A stretch of DNA of 32,174 nucleotides from JBKEDF01 sp047975325 (GCA_047975325.1 JBKEDF010000002.1:1-32174), one strand, 5' to 3'; positions 23,788 through 32,174 are shown, counted from the first letter of the stretch. Notes: generated by a model from the sequence alone, not told the origin. Translations and numbers: made by a program.

Positions 23788-25025
23788 CCCTGGAAATCCG
23801 GCTGTTTTCCCTCATGCGGGCCGCCTTCCGGCCCGATGAACCGACACGGATCGGTGTGGCCGTATCGGGCGGTGGTGATTCGCTGGCGCTGTTGCATCTT
23901 CTGGCCCGTCTGGCCCCGGAGGAGGGCTGGCAGATCCAGGCTGCGACGGTCGATCATGCCCTGCGACCGGAATCAGCGGCGGAGGCGCGGCAGGTTGCGG
24001 AAATCTGCGCGCATCTGGGGATACGCCATAAGGTGCTGCGCTGGGATCACGGGCCGGTTTCAGGAAACCTTCAGGATGCCGCGCGCCGGGCGCGCTATCG
24101 CCTGCTGGGGGATTGGGCTGCAGGGGAAGATATCAGCCATGTCGCCCTGGCCCATACCGCCGATGATCAGGCGGAAACCTTCCTCATGGGGTTGTCGCGC
24201 GTCGCGGGGCTTGATGGATTGGTGGGGATGCGCCCCTGTTGGGCGCATGGACAAGTTCGCTTTGTTCGCCCGCTTCTGGGGGCGAGGAGGGCGGAACTGC
24301 GCGATTACCTCAAGGACCGGCGGATCGGCTGGATTGATGACCCATCCAATGACGATCCGCGCTATGCCCGGGTCAGGGCACGCCGGGCCTTGGCGGAACT
24401 TGCATCTTTGGGGATTTCGGCAGGGACCCTTGAAGGGGTGATGTCAAATCTTCGTCAGGTACAGCAGATGTTGCAACAGCTTGCGGAGGATCTGGCCAGG
24501 CGCATTGCGTCGGAAATCGGCGGGATGGTGCTTATTGATCGTGCGGCATGGCAGGAACAGCCGCTGGAATTGCGCCGCAGGCTGATGATTGCCGCGCTGC
24601 TTTCGGTTTCGGGTGCGGAATATCCACCGCGTGCCGCAGCAATCAGGCGGCTTCTGGCGGTGGTCGCGGCCGGGCGGACGGCGACGCTTTGGGGATGCCA
24701 TATTCAGGTTACGACATCTGAAATCAGGGTCTTGCGGGAAGAAAGGGCGGTGAGGCGCGCGCGTGTCCCCCCGGGTCGGCCCTGGGATTGCCGCTGGCAT
24801 GTCGATGGTCCGTTTGAGCGGGGAATGGAGATTCGCGCCCTTGGCGCGGAGGGGCTGAAATATTGCCCGGACTGGCGCGAAACGGGCCTGCCGCGCGCCG
24901 CCCTTCTGGTTTCGCCGGCTGTCTGGGGGCAGGATCGGTTGGTTTCGGCCCCGTTGGCGGGATTTTCGCATGGATTTTCGGCGCGAATTGACGCGGCTTT
25001 CATGCTAAGCTCAGTCCTGCATTGA
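23784..25025 (+). CDS. tilS: tRNA(Ile)-lysidine synthetase
   Basis: A 413-residue N-type ATP pyrophosphatase. The PP-loop motif SGGGDS is near residue 29, HTADDQAETFLMGLSRVAG follows, and DPSNDDPRYARVRAR is a known TilS substrate-binding region. It converts cytidine 34 of the AUA-reading tRNA-Ile to lysidine using lysine and ATP, and is essential in most bacteria. The GTG start at 23784 overlaps the cpoB stop (GTGA); TTG at 23778 is an alternative adding two residues. The C-terminal part is shorter and less conserved. Confidence 0.92.
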   Translation: MTLEIRLFSLMRAAFRPDEPTRIGVAVSGGGDSLALLHLLARLAPEEGWQIQAATVDHALRPESAAEARQVAEICAHLGIRHKVLRWDHGPVSGNLQDAARRARYRLLGDWAAGEDISHVALAHTADDQAETFLMGLSRVAGLDGLVGMRPCWAHGQVRFVRPLLGARRAELRDYLKDRRIGWIDDPSNDDPRYARVRARRALAELASLGISAGTLEGVMSNLRQVQQMLQQLAEDLARRIASEIGGMVLIDRAAWQEQPLELRRRLMIAALLSVSGAEYPPRAAAIRRLLAVVAAGRTATLWGCHIQVTTSEIRVLREERAVRRARVPPGRPWDCRWHVDGPFERGMEIRALGAEGLKYCPDWRETGLPRAALLVSPAVWGQDRLVSAPLAGFSHGFSARIDAAFMLSSVLH

Positions 25026-25099
25026 ACCCAGCCAGCGAATCTCTATCTTAAGGCCAATGCCTATGCTGCCGTGGGGTGGCACGTGAAGGAGACATATGC

Positions 25100-27007
25100 G
25101 TGGGTAACGCACGAAATATTGCATTCTGGGTCGTTCTCTTTGTTCTGATCCTGGCGCTGTTCAACATGTTCAGCGGTGGTTCGGGCTCGATGAATTCGCG
25201 GTCCATCTCATATTCGGACTTCATCGAGCGGGTCGAAGGCGGTGAGATCGCAAGCGTTGTTCTGGATGGCGAACAGGTACGTATCCGGACCAATTCGGGT
25301 GAACAGCTTGTTGCCATCAAGCCGTTGGGTGAGGAAATTACAGATCAACTGATCGGCAAGGGGGTCGAGGTCCGTGCCGAACCACAGGCGCAATCGGGCT
25401 TCATGTCGCTCGTGTCGCTCTGGCTGCCCTTCCTGGTCCTGATCGGGATCTGGATTTTCTTCATGAACCGGATGCAGGGCGGCGGTCGTGGCGGGGCGAT
25501 GGGCTTCGGTAAATCCCGTGCCAAGCTCCTGACCGAAAAACATGGCCGGGTAACATTCGATGATGTGGCCGGGATCGATGAGGCCAAGGAAGAACTTGAG
25601 GAGATCGTGGAATTCCTGCGCAATCCGCAGAAATTCAGCCGTCTGGGCGGCAAGATCCCCAAGGGTGCGTTGCTCGTCGGCCCCCCCGGTACGGGTAAGA
25701 CACTGCTTGCCCGCGCAATCGCGGGGGAGGCGGGCGTCCCGTTTTTCACCATTTCGGGATCCGATTTCGTGGAAATGTTCGTGGGTGTCGGGGCCAGCCG
25801 CGTGCGTGACATGTTCGAGCAGGCCAAGAAAAATGCCCCTTGCATCGTCTTCATCGATGAAATTGATGCCGTGGGCCGTGCGCGCGGCGTGGGGATTGGC
25901 GGGGGCAATGATGAACGCGAACAGACGCTCAACCAGCTGCTGGTGGAGATGGACGGTTTCGAGGCCAATGAGGGCGTGATCATCGTCGCGGCCACGAACC
26001 GCAAGGATGTTCTGGATCCGGCACTTCTGCGCCCGGGTCGCTTTGACCGGCAGATCCATGTGCCCAATCCCGATATCAAAGGCCGTGAAAAGATCCTGAA
26101 CGTGCATGCGCGCAAGGTTCCGATCGGCCCTGATGTTGATCTGCGTGTGATTGCGCGGGGAACGCCCGGATTTTCCGGTGCGGATCTGGCCAACCTGGTG
26201 AATGAGGCCGCGCTTATGGCGGCGCGGGTGGGACGTTCCATCGTGAAGATGGAAGATTTCGAGGGCGCGAAGGACAAGGTCATGATGGGGGCCGAAAGGC
26301 GTTCCATGGTGCTGACCGCAGATCAGAAGGAAAAAACCGCCTTTCATGAGGCAGGCCACGCCATCGTGGGCATGACCCTGCCGAAATGCGATCCGGTCTA
26401 CAAGGCGACGATCATCCCCCGGGGGGGGGCGCTTGGCATGGTGGTATCGCTGCCCGAAATGGACCGGCTGCAGATGCATAAGGATGAAGCCAAGCAACGC
26501 ATCGCCATGGCAATGGCCGGGAAGGCGGCCGAGATCCTGAAATATGGCGAAGAGGGCGTTTCTTCGGGTCCGGTTGGCGATATCCAGCAGGCATCGGGCC
26601 TGGCGCGGGCGATGGTCATGCGTTGGGGAATGTCCGATACGATTGGCAATATCGATTATTCCGAGGCGCATGAGGGCTATCAGGGCAACACTGGTGGCTT
26701 CTCGGTTTCGGCCGAAACCAAACGGGCGATCGAGGCCGAGGTGAAAGGGCTGATCGATGAGGGCTATGAAACCGCGCGCAAGATCCTGATGGAGAAATCC
26801 GAGGAATTTGATCGTCTGGCCAAGGGCCTTCTGGAATATGAAACCCTGACAGGTGATGAAATCCGCAAGGTTGTCGCAGGTGAACCGCTTGATGGTGATG
26901 ATGCGGGGGATAGTTCCTCCGGTGGAACCCCGGCTTCGGTTGTCGCGATCCCGAAGACCAAGCCCAAGGCATCCAAAGGGGATCTGGAACCAGAACCTTC
27001 GGCCTGA
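25100..27007 (+). CDS. ftsH: ATP-dependent zinc metalloprotease FtsH
   Basis: A 635-residue membrane AAA protease. Membrane segments are at about 5-22 and 108-128, with a periplasmic domain between. The AAA module has Walker A GPPGTGKT (194-201), Walker B CIVFIDEIDAVGR and the second region of homology around NRKDVLDPALLRPGRFDRQ. The protease has zinc motif HEAGH (His416, Glu417, His420). The GTG start at 25100 is chosen because AAGGAG lies 8 bases upstream and the product then begins GNARNIAFW, the usual Rhodobacterales start; an ATG at 25076 is upstream of that site. It degrades membrane and regulatory proteins. It follows tilS by 74 bases and ends the operon. Confidence 0.97.
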   Translation: MGNARNIAFWVVLFVLILALFNMFSGGSGSMNSRSISYSDFIERVEGGEIASVVLDGEQVRIRTNSGEQLVAIKPLGEEITDQLIGKGVEVRAEPQAQSGFMSLVSLWLPFLVLIGIWIFFMNRMQGGGRGGAMGFGKSRAKLLTEKHGRVTFDDVAGIDEAKEELEEIVEFLRNPQKFSRLGGKIPKGALLVGPPGTGKTLLARAIAGEAGVPFFTISGSDFVEMFVGVGASRVRDMFEQAKKNAPCIVFIDEIDAVGRARGVGIGGGNDEREQTLNQLLVEMDGFEANEGVIIVAATNRKDVLDPALLRPGRFDRQIHVPNPDIKGREKILNVHARKVPIGPDVDLRVIARGTPGFSGADLANLVNEAALMAARVGRSIVKMEDFEGAKDKVMMGAERRSMVLTADQKEKTAFHEAGHAIVGMTLPKCDPVYKATIIPRGGALGMVVSLPEMDRLQMHKDEAKQRIAMAMAGKAAEILKYGEEGVSSGPVGDIQQASGLARAMVMRWGMSDTIGNIDYSEAHEGYQGNTGGFSVSAETKRAIEAEVKGLIDEGYETARKILMEKSEEFDRLAKGLLEYETLTGDEIRKVVAGEPLDGDDAGDSSSGGTPASVVAIPKTKPKASKGDLEPEPSA

Positions 27008-27027
27008 ACCGGGTTGGTGCCGATGAA

Positions 27028-27069
27028 TGAAAGGGGCCGTTGTGGGGATGCCGCAGCGGCCTTTTTCAT
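27028..27069 (+). terminator. Intrinsic terminator after ftsH
   Basis: Bases 27035-27045 pair with 27051-27061 over 11 positions (two G-U pairs in the transcript), around a 5-base loop, followed by five T. Flanking ATGAAA and TTTTTCAT extend the stem and could let it work in both directions. It starts about 28 bases after the ftsH stop and closes the tol-pal-tilS-ftsH transcript. Confidence 0.9.
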
Positions 27070-27270
27070 TCGTGGCGGTCGTCCCCGCAGGAAAATATGT
27101 TCGGGCCCACCCGTGAGGGTGAAGTGACGTGAGGTCGATGTTGCCAGACCGTTTGGGTGGGGATAAACGGCGCGAAAGAGGGCCGGGATGACATTGCCCA
27201 TCTCTTTTACCCTACAAGGGGGCTGCCCCGAAACGCAGGTCCTGTCTTCTTGCATGGTTGAGGTGTTTTT
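27070..27270 (+). promoter_or_regulatory. Possible structured leader before the MOSC gene
   Basis: This 201-base gap has no gene. It contains complementary pairs CCCACCC (27106-27112) with GGGTGGG (27155-27161), AAAGAG (27175-27180) with CTCTTT (27202-27207) followed by one more T, and a small GGGGC/GCCCC dyad near 27220-27230. Together they could fold in the leader RNA. No -35/-10 pair is certain. GAGGT before the ATG at 27271 is the likely ribosome-binding site. Confidence 0.3.
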
Positions 27271-27903
27271 ATGCCTGCACTGAAAAAGACCGGCATTTCG
27301 GGCCGGATCACCTGGTTGGGGTTGGTGCGCGATCGCCAGTCCGCCCTTGCCTCGGAGGCGGTGGAGCAGGTCGAGGCGCGGTTTTCGGGCCCCGATGGCG
27401 AATCCCATGGCGGGCTGACCCGGCCTTCCTGCGCGCGCATGACGCAGCAATATCCGCTTGGTACGGAAATCCGCAATACAAGGCAGTTTTCCATCCTTTC
27501 GGTTGAGGAAATGACCCGGATCGCGCAGGCAATGGGCCTTGCCCGGCTTGATCCGCATTTGATCGGTGCGAATATGCTGATCGAGGGGATTGAGGATTTC
27601 ACCCATCTCCCGCCCGCCAGCCGTCTGCAGGGCGAAAGTGGTGCGACATTGGTCGTCAATCTGGCCAACCGCCCCTGCGTTTTGCCCGGACCCACCATCG
27701 AAGCGGCCCATCCCGGGATTGGTGCCCGCTTCAAACCTGCGGCCAAGGGGTTGCGGGGTATCACCGCATGGGTGGAACGCGAGGGCAGTTTCCGCCTTGG
27801 TGACAAGATCACGCTGCACATTCCCGATCAGCGTCCCTGGCGCGGGATGGAAGATCTTCGCCAGTCCGATGATGGCCCGGTCCGGCTGCGGGCGGGGGAG
27901 TAG
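27271..27903 (+). CDS. MOSC domain-containing protein
   Basis: A 210-residue protein of the MOSC (molybdenum cofactor sulfurase C-terminal) fold. Indicators are an early RITWLGLVRDR strand, RNTRQFSILSVEEM, the LARLDPHLIGANMLIEGIEDFTHLPPASRL segment and a cysteine in ANRPCVLPGPTIE. MOSC proteins handle sulfur or molybdenum-cofactor chemistry, but this stand-alone form has no proven substrate. The N-terminal cysteine desulfurase-like domain of full Moco sulfurases is absent. It is flanked by a terminator before and fhs after. Confidence 0.85.
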   Translation: MPALKKTGISGRITWLGLVRDRQSALASEAVEQVEARFSGPDGESHGGLTRPSCARMTQQYPLGTEIRNTRQFSILSVEEMTRIAQAMGLARLDPHLIGANMLIEGIEDFTHLPPASRLQGESGATLVVNLANRPCVLPGPTIEAAHPGIGARFKPAAKGLRGITAWVEREGSFRLGDKITLHIPDQRPWRGMEDLRQSDDGPVRLRAGE

Positions 27904-28045
27904 CACCCGGCGCATGACGTGGAGGGTTTCGTGCAACTTGCACCGATTCCAAGCCTCTTTTGTCATAATCGCCCTTACCTGTTGCGCAAGTGATGGATAG
28001 ATCTGGGGGAAGAGCCCCGATGCGGGCTGCAACAATGAGGTCCCC
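27904..28045 (+). promoter_or_regulatory. Gap before fhs
   Basis: This 142-base gap contains a short dyad GTGCAA-C-TTGCAC (27931-27943) and a CATAAT hexamer at 27964-27969 that might be a -10 element, but the spacing to the nearest TTGCAC is 20 bases, longer than usual. TGAGG before the ATG may be the ribosome-binding site. Nothing more can be supported. Confidence 0.3.
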
Positions 28046-29719
28046 ATGGCGCCCATCACCGATATCGAAATCGCCCGCATGGCGGATAAAAGGCCAATCA
28101 CGGAAATTGGTGCCAGCCTGGGTATTCCGGCGGAACACCTGCTGCCCTATGGCCATGACAAGGCCAAGATCGGGCAGGGGTTCATTGACGAACTGGCCAA
28201 GCGGCCTGATGGTAGGCTGATCCTCGTGACCGCAATCAATCCGACCCCGGCGGGTGAAGGCAAGACCACCACCACCGTCGGACTTGGCGATGGGTTGAAT
28301 CGGATTGGCAGGAAGGCCGCGATCTGCATCCGCGAGGCATCGCTTGGCCCCAATTTCGGGATGAAGGGCGGTGCGGCGGGCGGCGGGCATGCCCAGATCG
28401 TGCCGATGGAGGATATGAACCTCCATTTCACCGGTGATTTCCATGCGGTTACGGCGGCGCATAACTTGCTTTCGGCAATGATCGATAACCATATCTATTG
28501 GGGCAACCGGCTACAGATTGATGAACGGCGCGTGGTCTGGCGTCGGGTGATGGATATGAATGATCGTGCATTGCGTGATATCGTCACCTCATTGGGGGGC
28601 GTGGCCAATGGGTTCCCCCGTCAGACCGGGTTTGACATTACCGTGGCCTCCGAGGTGATGGCCATCCTGTGCCTTGCGCGGGACCTGGCCGATCTGCAGG
28701 CGCGACTTGGCCAGATTGTCGTGGCCTATCGGCGGGACAAGACCCCGGTTTATTGCCGTGATATTGAGGCCGATGGCGCGATGACGGTACTCCTGAAGGA
28801 TGCAATGCAACCCAATCTGGTGCAAACGCTGGAAAATAATCCCGCTTTTGTGCATGGCGGCCCTTTTGCCAATATCGCCCATGGCTGCAATTCGGTGATC
28901 GCGACCCGGACAGCGTTGAAACTGGCCGATTACGTCGTAACGGAGGCCGGTTTCGGTGCCGATCTGGGGGCAGAGAAATTCTTTGATATCAAATGCCGCA
29001 AGGCTGGCCTGACGCCCGATGCCGCGGTTGTTGTCGCGACCATACGGGCATTGAAGATGAACGGCGGTGTGACGAAGCAGGATCTTGCGGTTGAAAATAC
29101 TGCCGCCGTTCGGGATGGCTGTGCCAATCTTGGCCGCCATATCGCCAATGTGAAAGGTTTTGGTGTGCCGGTTGTTGTTGCGATCAACCGGTTCCATGGC
29201 GATAGCGAGGACGAAATCGCGGCGGTTCAGGCCTATGCGGCGGAACAGGGGGTGGAGGCGGTGATCTGCACCCATTGGGCCGATGGAGGGGCCGGGGCAG
29301 AAGATCTGGCTCGCAAGGTCGTTGAACTGACCGAATCCGGGTCGGATTTCCGGGTGCTTTATCCCGATGATCTTGGGCTGTCTGCCAAGATCGAAACCAT
29401 TGCCCGGCGCATCTACCACGCCGGAGAGGTCATCATTCCCGATGCGATCCGCGCACAGCTTGGCGCGTGGGAAGAGGCGGGCCATGGCAACCTGCCCGTC
29501 TGCATGGCCAAGACCCAATACAGTTTTTCGACGGACCCCGATTTGCGTGGCGCACCCAGCGGCCATGCCATACCGATCCGGGAGGTACGCCTTGCCGCAG
29601 GGGCGGGTTTTGTCATTGCGATCTGCGGGGAAATCATGACCATGCCGGGTCTGCCCCGAAACCCCGCTGCCGCGACGATCCGGCTTGACGGGGATGGCCG
29701 GATTGAAGGGCTTTTCTGA
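28046..29719 (+). CDS. fhs: Formate--tetrahydrofolate ligase
   Basis: A 557-residue cytoplasmic ligase that makes 10-formyl-tetrahydrofolate from formate, ATP and tetrahydrofolate. The nucleotide loop TPAGEGKTTTT is at residues 67-77, followed by REASLGPNFGMKGGAAGGGHAQ in two conserved parts, LHFTGDFHAVTAAHNLL, and TEAGFGADLGAEKFFDIKCR. Length matches the family (about 550-560). It is upstream of folD on the same strand with a 116-base gap, and together they cover formate entry into the folate one-carbon pool. Confidence 0.97.
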   Translation: MAPITDIEIARMADKRPITEIGASLGIPAEHLLPYGHDKAKIGQGFIDELAKRPDGRLILVTAINPTPAGEGKTTTTVGLGDGLNRIGRKAAICIREASLGPNFGMKGGAAGGGHAQIVPMEDMNLHFTGDFHAVTAAHNLLSAMIDNHIYWGNRLQIDERRVVWRRVMDMNDRALRDIVTSLGGVANGFPRQTGFDITVASEVMAILCLARDLADLQARLGQIVVAYRRDKTPVYCRDIEADGAMTVLLKDAMQPNLVQTLENNPAFVHGGPFANIAHGCNSVIATRTALKLADYVVTEAGFGADLGAEKFFDIKCRKAGLTPDAAVVVATIRALKMNGGVTKQDLAVENTAAVRDGCANLGRHIANVKGFGVPVVVAINRFHGDSEDEIAAVQAYAAEQGVEAVICTHWADGGAGAEDLARKVVELTESGSDFRVLYPDDLGLSAKIETIARRIYHAGEVIIPDAIRAQLGAWEEAGHGNLPVCMAKTQYSFSTDPDLRGAPSGHAIPIREVRLAAGAGFVIAICGEIMTMPGLPRNPAAATIRLDGDGRIEGLF

Positions 29720-29835
29720 TCAGGGCTGCGGTTTTCATTTGTCTGGCCAGCGGGTAGAGGTGGCGTGACAATCCGACGGGAAACCGCCCGACGGCAAAGA
29801 CCTTGCGCCAAGGCGGCGGGCAGAGGGGACAGACA

Positions 29836-30726
29836 ATGGTTGCGAAACGGATTGATGGCAAGACATTTGCCGAAGGCCTGCGGGGCAAGGTTGCCATTGA
29901 GGTGGCGCGGCTGAAGGAGGAACAGGGCCTGACCCCGGGCCTTGCCGTGGTTCTGGTGGGGGAGGATCCAGCCTCCGAGGTCTATGTGCGCAACAAGGGG
30001 CGGCAGACCGTGGATTGTGGTATGGCGAGTTTTGAACACAAGCTGGCCGCCGATACCAGCGAGGCGGTCTTGCTCGATCTGATTGCCAACCTGAATGCCG
30101 ATCCGGCGGTGCATGGCATCCTGGTTCAACTCCCCTTGCCGGCCCATCTTGATGCTGATCTGGTGATCAATGCGATTGACCCGGCCAAGGATGTCGATGG
30201 GTTTCATATTTCCAATGTCGGGCTTCTGGGAACGGGGCAAAGGGCAATGGTTCCCTGCACGCCGCTGGGGTGCCTGATGATGCTGCGCGATCATCTGGGC
30301 AGCCTTGCAGGGCTGGATGCGGTGATCGTGGGCCGTTCGAATATTGTGGGCAAGCCGATGGCGCAATTGCTGCTGGCTGAAAGCTGCACCGTCACCATTG
30401 CCCATAGTCGCACGAAGGATCTGGCAGGGCTTTGCCGTCGTGCGGATATCCTTGTGGCGGCTGTGGGCCGCGCGCAGATGATCCCGGGCGATTGGGTCAA
30501 ACCTGGTGCCACGGTAATCGATGTGGGGATCAACAGGGTTGAAACCGATGGGAAGAAGCGGTTGGTCGGTGATGTGGACTATGCCAGTGCCGCTGATGTG
30601 GCAGGTGCGATTACACCAGTGCCGGGAGGGGTAGGGCCGATGACCATTGCCTGTCTTCTGGCCAATACCGTGACCGCCTGTTGCCGGGCCCATGGCCTGG
30701 CCGAACCCGAAGGGCTTACGGCCTGA
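29836..30726 (+). CDS. folD: Bifunctional methylenetetrahydrofolate dehydrogenase/cyclohydrolase
   Basis: A 296-residue enzyme that interconverts 5,10-methylene- and 10-formyl-tetrahydrofolate with NADP. The substrate site has EVYVRNKGRQTVDCGM with the catalytic lysine, HGILVQLPLP and PCTPLGCLMML; the nucleotide fold has VIVGRSNIVGKPMAQLL; the end has PVPGGVGPMTIACLLANT. The start at 29836 follows AGAGGGGAC; the frame is open from 29803, but MVAKRIDG is the normal beginning. Its stop abuts the stop of the convergent yebC. It works with fhs. Confidence 0.97.
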   Translation: MVAKRIDGKTFAEGLRGKVAIEVARLKEEQGLTPGLAVVLVGEDPASEVYVRNKGRQTVDCGMASFEHKLAADTSEAVLLDLIANLNADPAVHGILVQLPLPAHLDADLVINAIDPAKDVDGFHISNVGLLGTGQRAMVPCTPLGCLMMLRDHLGSLAGLDAVIVGRSNIVGKPMAQLLLAESCTVTIAHSRTKDLAGLCRRADILVAAVGRAQMIPGDWVKPGATVIDVGINRVETDGKKRLVGDVDYASAADVAGAITPVPGGVGPMTIACLLANTVTACCRAHGLAEPEGLTA

Positions 30727-30732
30727 TCAGGC
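30721..30732. repeat. 12-bp perfect palindrome over two abutting stop codons
   Basis: GCCTGATCAGGC is its own reverse complement. Its centre holds the folD stop TGA (30724-30726) and, on the other strand, the yebC stop (30727-30729). No space remains for a terminator between the genes, so transcripts must overlap at their 3' ends. Confidence 0.75.
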
Positions 30733-31473
30733 GTCCAGCTGTTCTGCAATCTCTTCGGGGATGTCGAAGTTATGGGTTACGGTCTGCACGTCGTCATCTT
30801 CTTCGAGCATGTCCACCAGTCGCATCAGTTTCTGCGCGGTTTCCAGATCAACCTCGGTCCGGCTTTGCGGACGCCAGATCAGTTTTGATTCCGTGGATTC
30901 TCCCAGGGCCTTTTCCAGCGCATCCGATACTTCCGAAAGTTCCTCGGCTCTGGAATAGATCCAGTGCCCCTCTTCATCGCTTTCCACATCCTCGGCCCCC
31001 GCCTCCAGCGCGGCCATCATCACCGTGTCGGCATCGCCCGCTTCGGCCGGGTATGAAATTTCCCCCACCCGGTCAAAACTATGCGCGACCGATCCGGTCG
31101 TGCCCAGATTGCCGCCATTCTTGGTGAAATAGCTGCGGACATTGGAGGCCGTCCGGTTGAGATTGTCGGTCATCGCCTCGACGATGATCGCGATGCCGTT
31201 GATCCCGTAACCTTCGTAACGGATTTCGGTGTAATCTTCGGAATCGCCAGCCTGTGATTTCTTGATCGCGCGTTCGATCACATCCTTGGGCATGGATTGT
31301 GCCTTGGCGGCCTTTACGGCCAGACGCAGGCGCGGGTTCTTTTCCGGATCAGGATCGCCCATCTTCGCAGCGACGGTGATTTCCTTGGAAAGTTTCGAAA
31401 ACATCTTTGAACGGGCGGCATCCTGCCTGCCCTTGCGATGCTGAATATTTGCCCACTTGGAATGGCCGGCCAT
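30727..31473 (-). CDS. yebC: YebC/PmpR family DNA-binding or translation-related protein
   Basis: A 248-residue cytoplasmic protein of the YebC/PmpR (TACO1) family. The start MAGHSKWANIQHRKGRQDA is diagnostic, followed by KEITVAAKMGDPDPEKNPRL, MPKDVIERAIKKS and RTASNVRSYFTKNGGNLG. The C-terminus is acidic (DMLEEDDDVQTV). The family was first described as transcription regulators; recent work links members to easing ribosome stalling. The start at 31473 is chosen over the open frame to 31500 because it gives the standard N-terminus. It converges on folD. Confidence 0.95.
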   Translation of the reverse strand: MAGHSKWANIQHRKGRQDAARSKMFSKLSKEITVAAKMGDPDPEKNPRLRLAVKAAKAQSMPKDVIERAIKKSQAGDSEDYTEIRYEGYGINGIAIIVEAMTDNLNRTASNVRSYFTKNGGNLGTTGSVAHSFDRVGEISYPAEAGDADTVMMAALEAGAEDVESDEEGHWIYSRAEELSEVSDALEKALGESTESKLIWRPQSRTEVDLETAQKLMRLVDMLEEDDDVQTVTHNFDIPEEIAEQLDA

Positions 31474-31676
31474 GACCCTGACTCCGATCCGATCTTTCAC
31501 GTACCCCGCCTATATACAGGCCAGCCCCCGGCCCGCAAGCCCGCTGCGGGCGGGAGAAGGCACGGGGGATGGGTTCCCCACGGGGCATGGCAGGCCCGAC
31601 CCGGACGTTTTTCTTTGACCTGCAGGCCGCAGTTGCGGATGCTTGGCCCTCAGGCATTCAGGTCACGGAGATCGGC
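31474..31676. promoter_or_regulatory. Divergent gap between yebC and the acyl-CoA dehydrogenase gene
   Basis: A 203-base gap holding both 5' ends. It contains one 7-bp inverted repeat, GCCCGCA (31531-31537) and TGCGGGC (31545-31551), about 58 bases before yebC. No clear promoter or operator consensus was recognised on either strand, and no small gene is supported. GGAG at 31667-31670 serves the gene on the right. Confidence 0.35.
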
Positions 31677-32174
31677 ATGTTCATGAATTCGATGCGGTTC
31701 GATCTGGGGGAGGATATCGCGGCACTTCGCGATATGGTGCATGGCTGGGCGCAGAAGCGCGTCAAACCCATCGCGGCGGAAGTGGACAGGAACAACTGCT
31801 TTCCGGCGGAATTATGGCGTGAGATGGGGGAACTTGGCCTGCTGGGGATCACCGTGCCGGAAACCGATGGCGGAGCGGGCATGGGATATCTCGCGCATGT
31901 TGTCGCGGTGGAGGAGATCGCCCGCGCCTCCGCCTCGGTCAGCCTGTCCTATGGTGCGCATTCGAATCTGTGCGTGAACCAGATCAAGCTGAACGGCAGC
32001 GAGGCGCAGAAGGCGAAATACCTGCCCGATCTGTGCTCGGGCGCGGCCGTCGGCGCGCTGGCCATGTCGGAAGAGGGCGCGGGCAGCGATGTCGTCTCGA
32101 TGAAGCTGCGCGCCGAGAAGAAGAACGACCGCTACGTCCTGAACGGCAACAAATACTGGATCACCAACGCGCCC
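31677..32174 (+). CDS. ivd: Acyl-CoA dehydrogenase, isovaleryl-CoA type (5' part)
   Basis: The first 166 codons of a flavoprotein acyl-CoA dehydrogenase, cut by the right edge. The N-terminal helical domain (FDLGEDIAALRDMVHGWAQ, then RVKPIAAEVDRNN and PAELWREMGELGLLGITVPE) and the start of the beta domain (GALAMSEEGAGSDVVSMKL, NGNKYWITNAP) match isovaleryl-CoA dehydrogenase, which acts in leucine breakdown. GGAG lies 6 bases before the ATG at 31677; a second in-frame ATG follows at 31683. The catalytic glutamate lies outside the window, so the exact acyl-CoA specificity is inferred. Confidence 0.87.
   Translation, partial: MFMNSMRFDLGEDIAALRDMVHGWAQKRVKPIAAEVDRNNCFPAELWREMGELGLLGITVPETDGGAGMGYLAHVVAVEEIARASASVSLSYGAHSNLCVNQIKLNGSEAQKAKYLPDLCSGAAVGALAMSEEGAGSDVVSMKLRAEKKNDRYVLNGNKYWITNAP

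Noticed and set aside
25208..26671. A 487-codon frame antisense to ftsH
   Set aside because: It is His/Arg-rich, with no family match, fully inside a conserved gene.
26764..28101. A 445-codon minus-strand frame across the end of ftsH, the MOSC gene and the start of fhs
   Set aside because: It crosses two well-supported plus-strand genes, a terminator and a leader, and has no recognisable domain.
1..32174. CRISPR arrays, insertion sequences or prophage genes
   Set aside because: No regularly spaced repeats, transposase or integrase motifs, or phage structural proteins were seen on either strand.

Overview
The window looks like a chromosomal stretch from a member of the Rhodobacterales (Rhodobacteraceae/Paracoccaceae). 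The reasons are high G+C, the order tolQ-tolR-tolA-tolB-pal-cpoB-tilS-ftsH, a DUF2842 gene right after purA, an alphaproteobacterial NorCBQDEF set, and pseudoazurin. I cannot fix the genus. About 22 intact protein genes plus two genes cut by the window ends are supported. I see no rRNA, tRNA, insertion sequence, phage gene or CRISPR array.

Region 1 (1-460): the 3' end of purA and a small DUF2842 membrane protein. Region 2 (554-7227): a tripartite tricarboxylate transporter (TTT) locus on the minus strand. It runs tctC (binding protein), then an exported alpha/beta hydrolase, then a fused TctA-TctB permease. A TctD/TctE-type two-component system is transcribed divergently. Perfect stem-loops follow each of the three minus-strand genes. 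The arrangement suggests a sensed carboxylate, or an ester of one, that is cleaved outside the cytoplasm and then imported.

Region 3 (7268-18469): a nitrite/nitric oxide respiration block. A small NnrT-like membrane gene is divergent from norCBQDEF (NO reductase and its maturation and accessory proteins). Pseudoazurin, an Fnr/Crp-type NO-response regulator of the NNR/DnrD kind, nirV and copper nirK lie on the minus strand. FNR/NNR-like 5-4-5 boxes sit before norC/nnrT, before nirK and, more weakly, before pseudoazurin. The block can therefore carry nitrite to NO to N2O under one regulator; nitrate and N2O reductases are not in the window. A 552-residue amidohydrolase-fold protein with a twin-arginine lipoprotein signal is divergent from nirK and may share its control region. 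It is the least explained gene here.

Region 4 (18470-27066): the Tol-Pal envelope operon (tolQRAB, pal, cpoB), continuing with tilS (tRNA-Ile lysidine synthetase) and ftsH (membrane AAA protease), closed by a strong intrinsic terminator. Region 5 (27271-32174): a MOSC-domain protein with a potentially structured leader; fhs and folD for one-carbon folate metabolism; yebC convergent with folD, their stop codons abutting inside a 12-bp palindrome; and the 5' part of an isovaleryl-CoA dehydrogenase-type gene.

The most interesting points are the 'hydrolyse then import' TTT locus with its hairpin-punctuated operon, the Tat lipoprotein amidohydrolase beside nirK, and a 21-bp AT-rich dyad at the left edge of the denitrification block. 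No wholly new system can be proven from the sequence alone.
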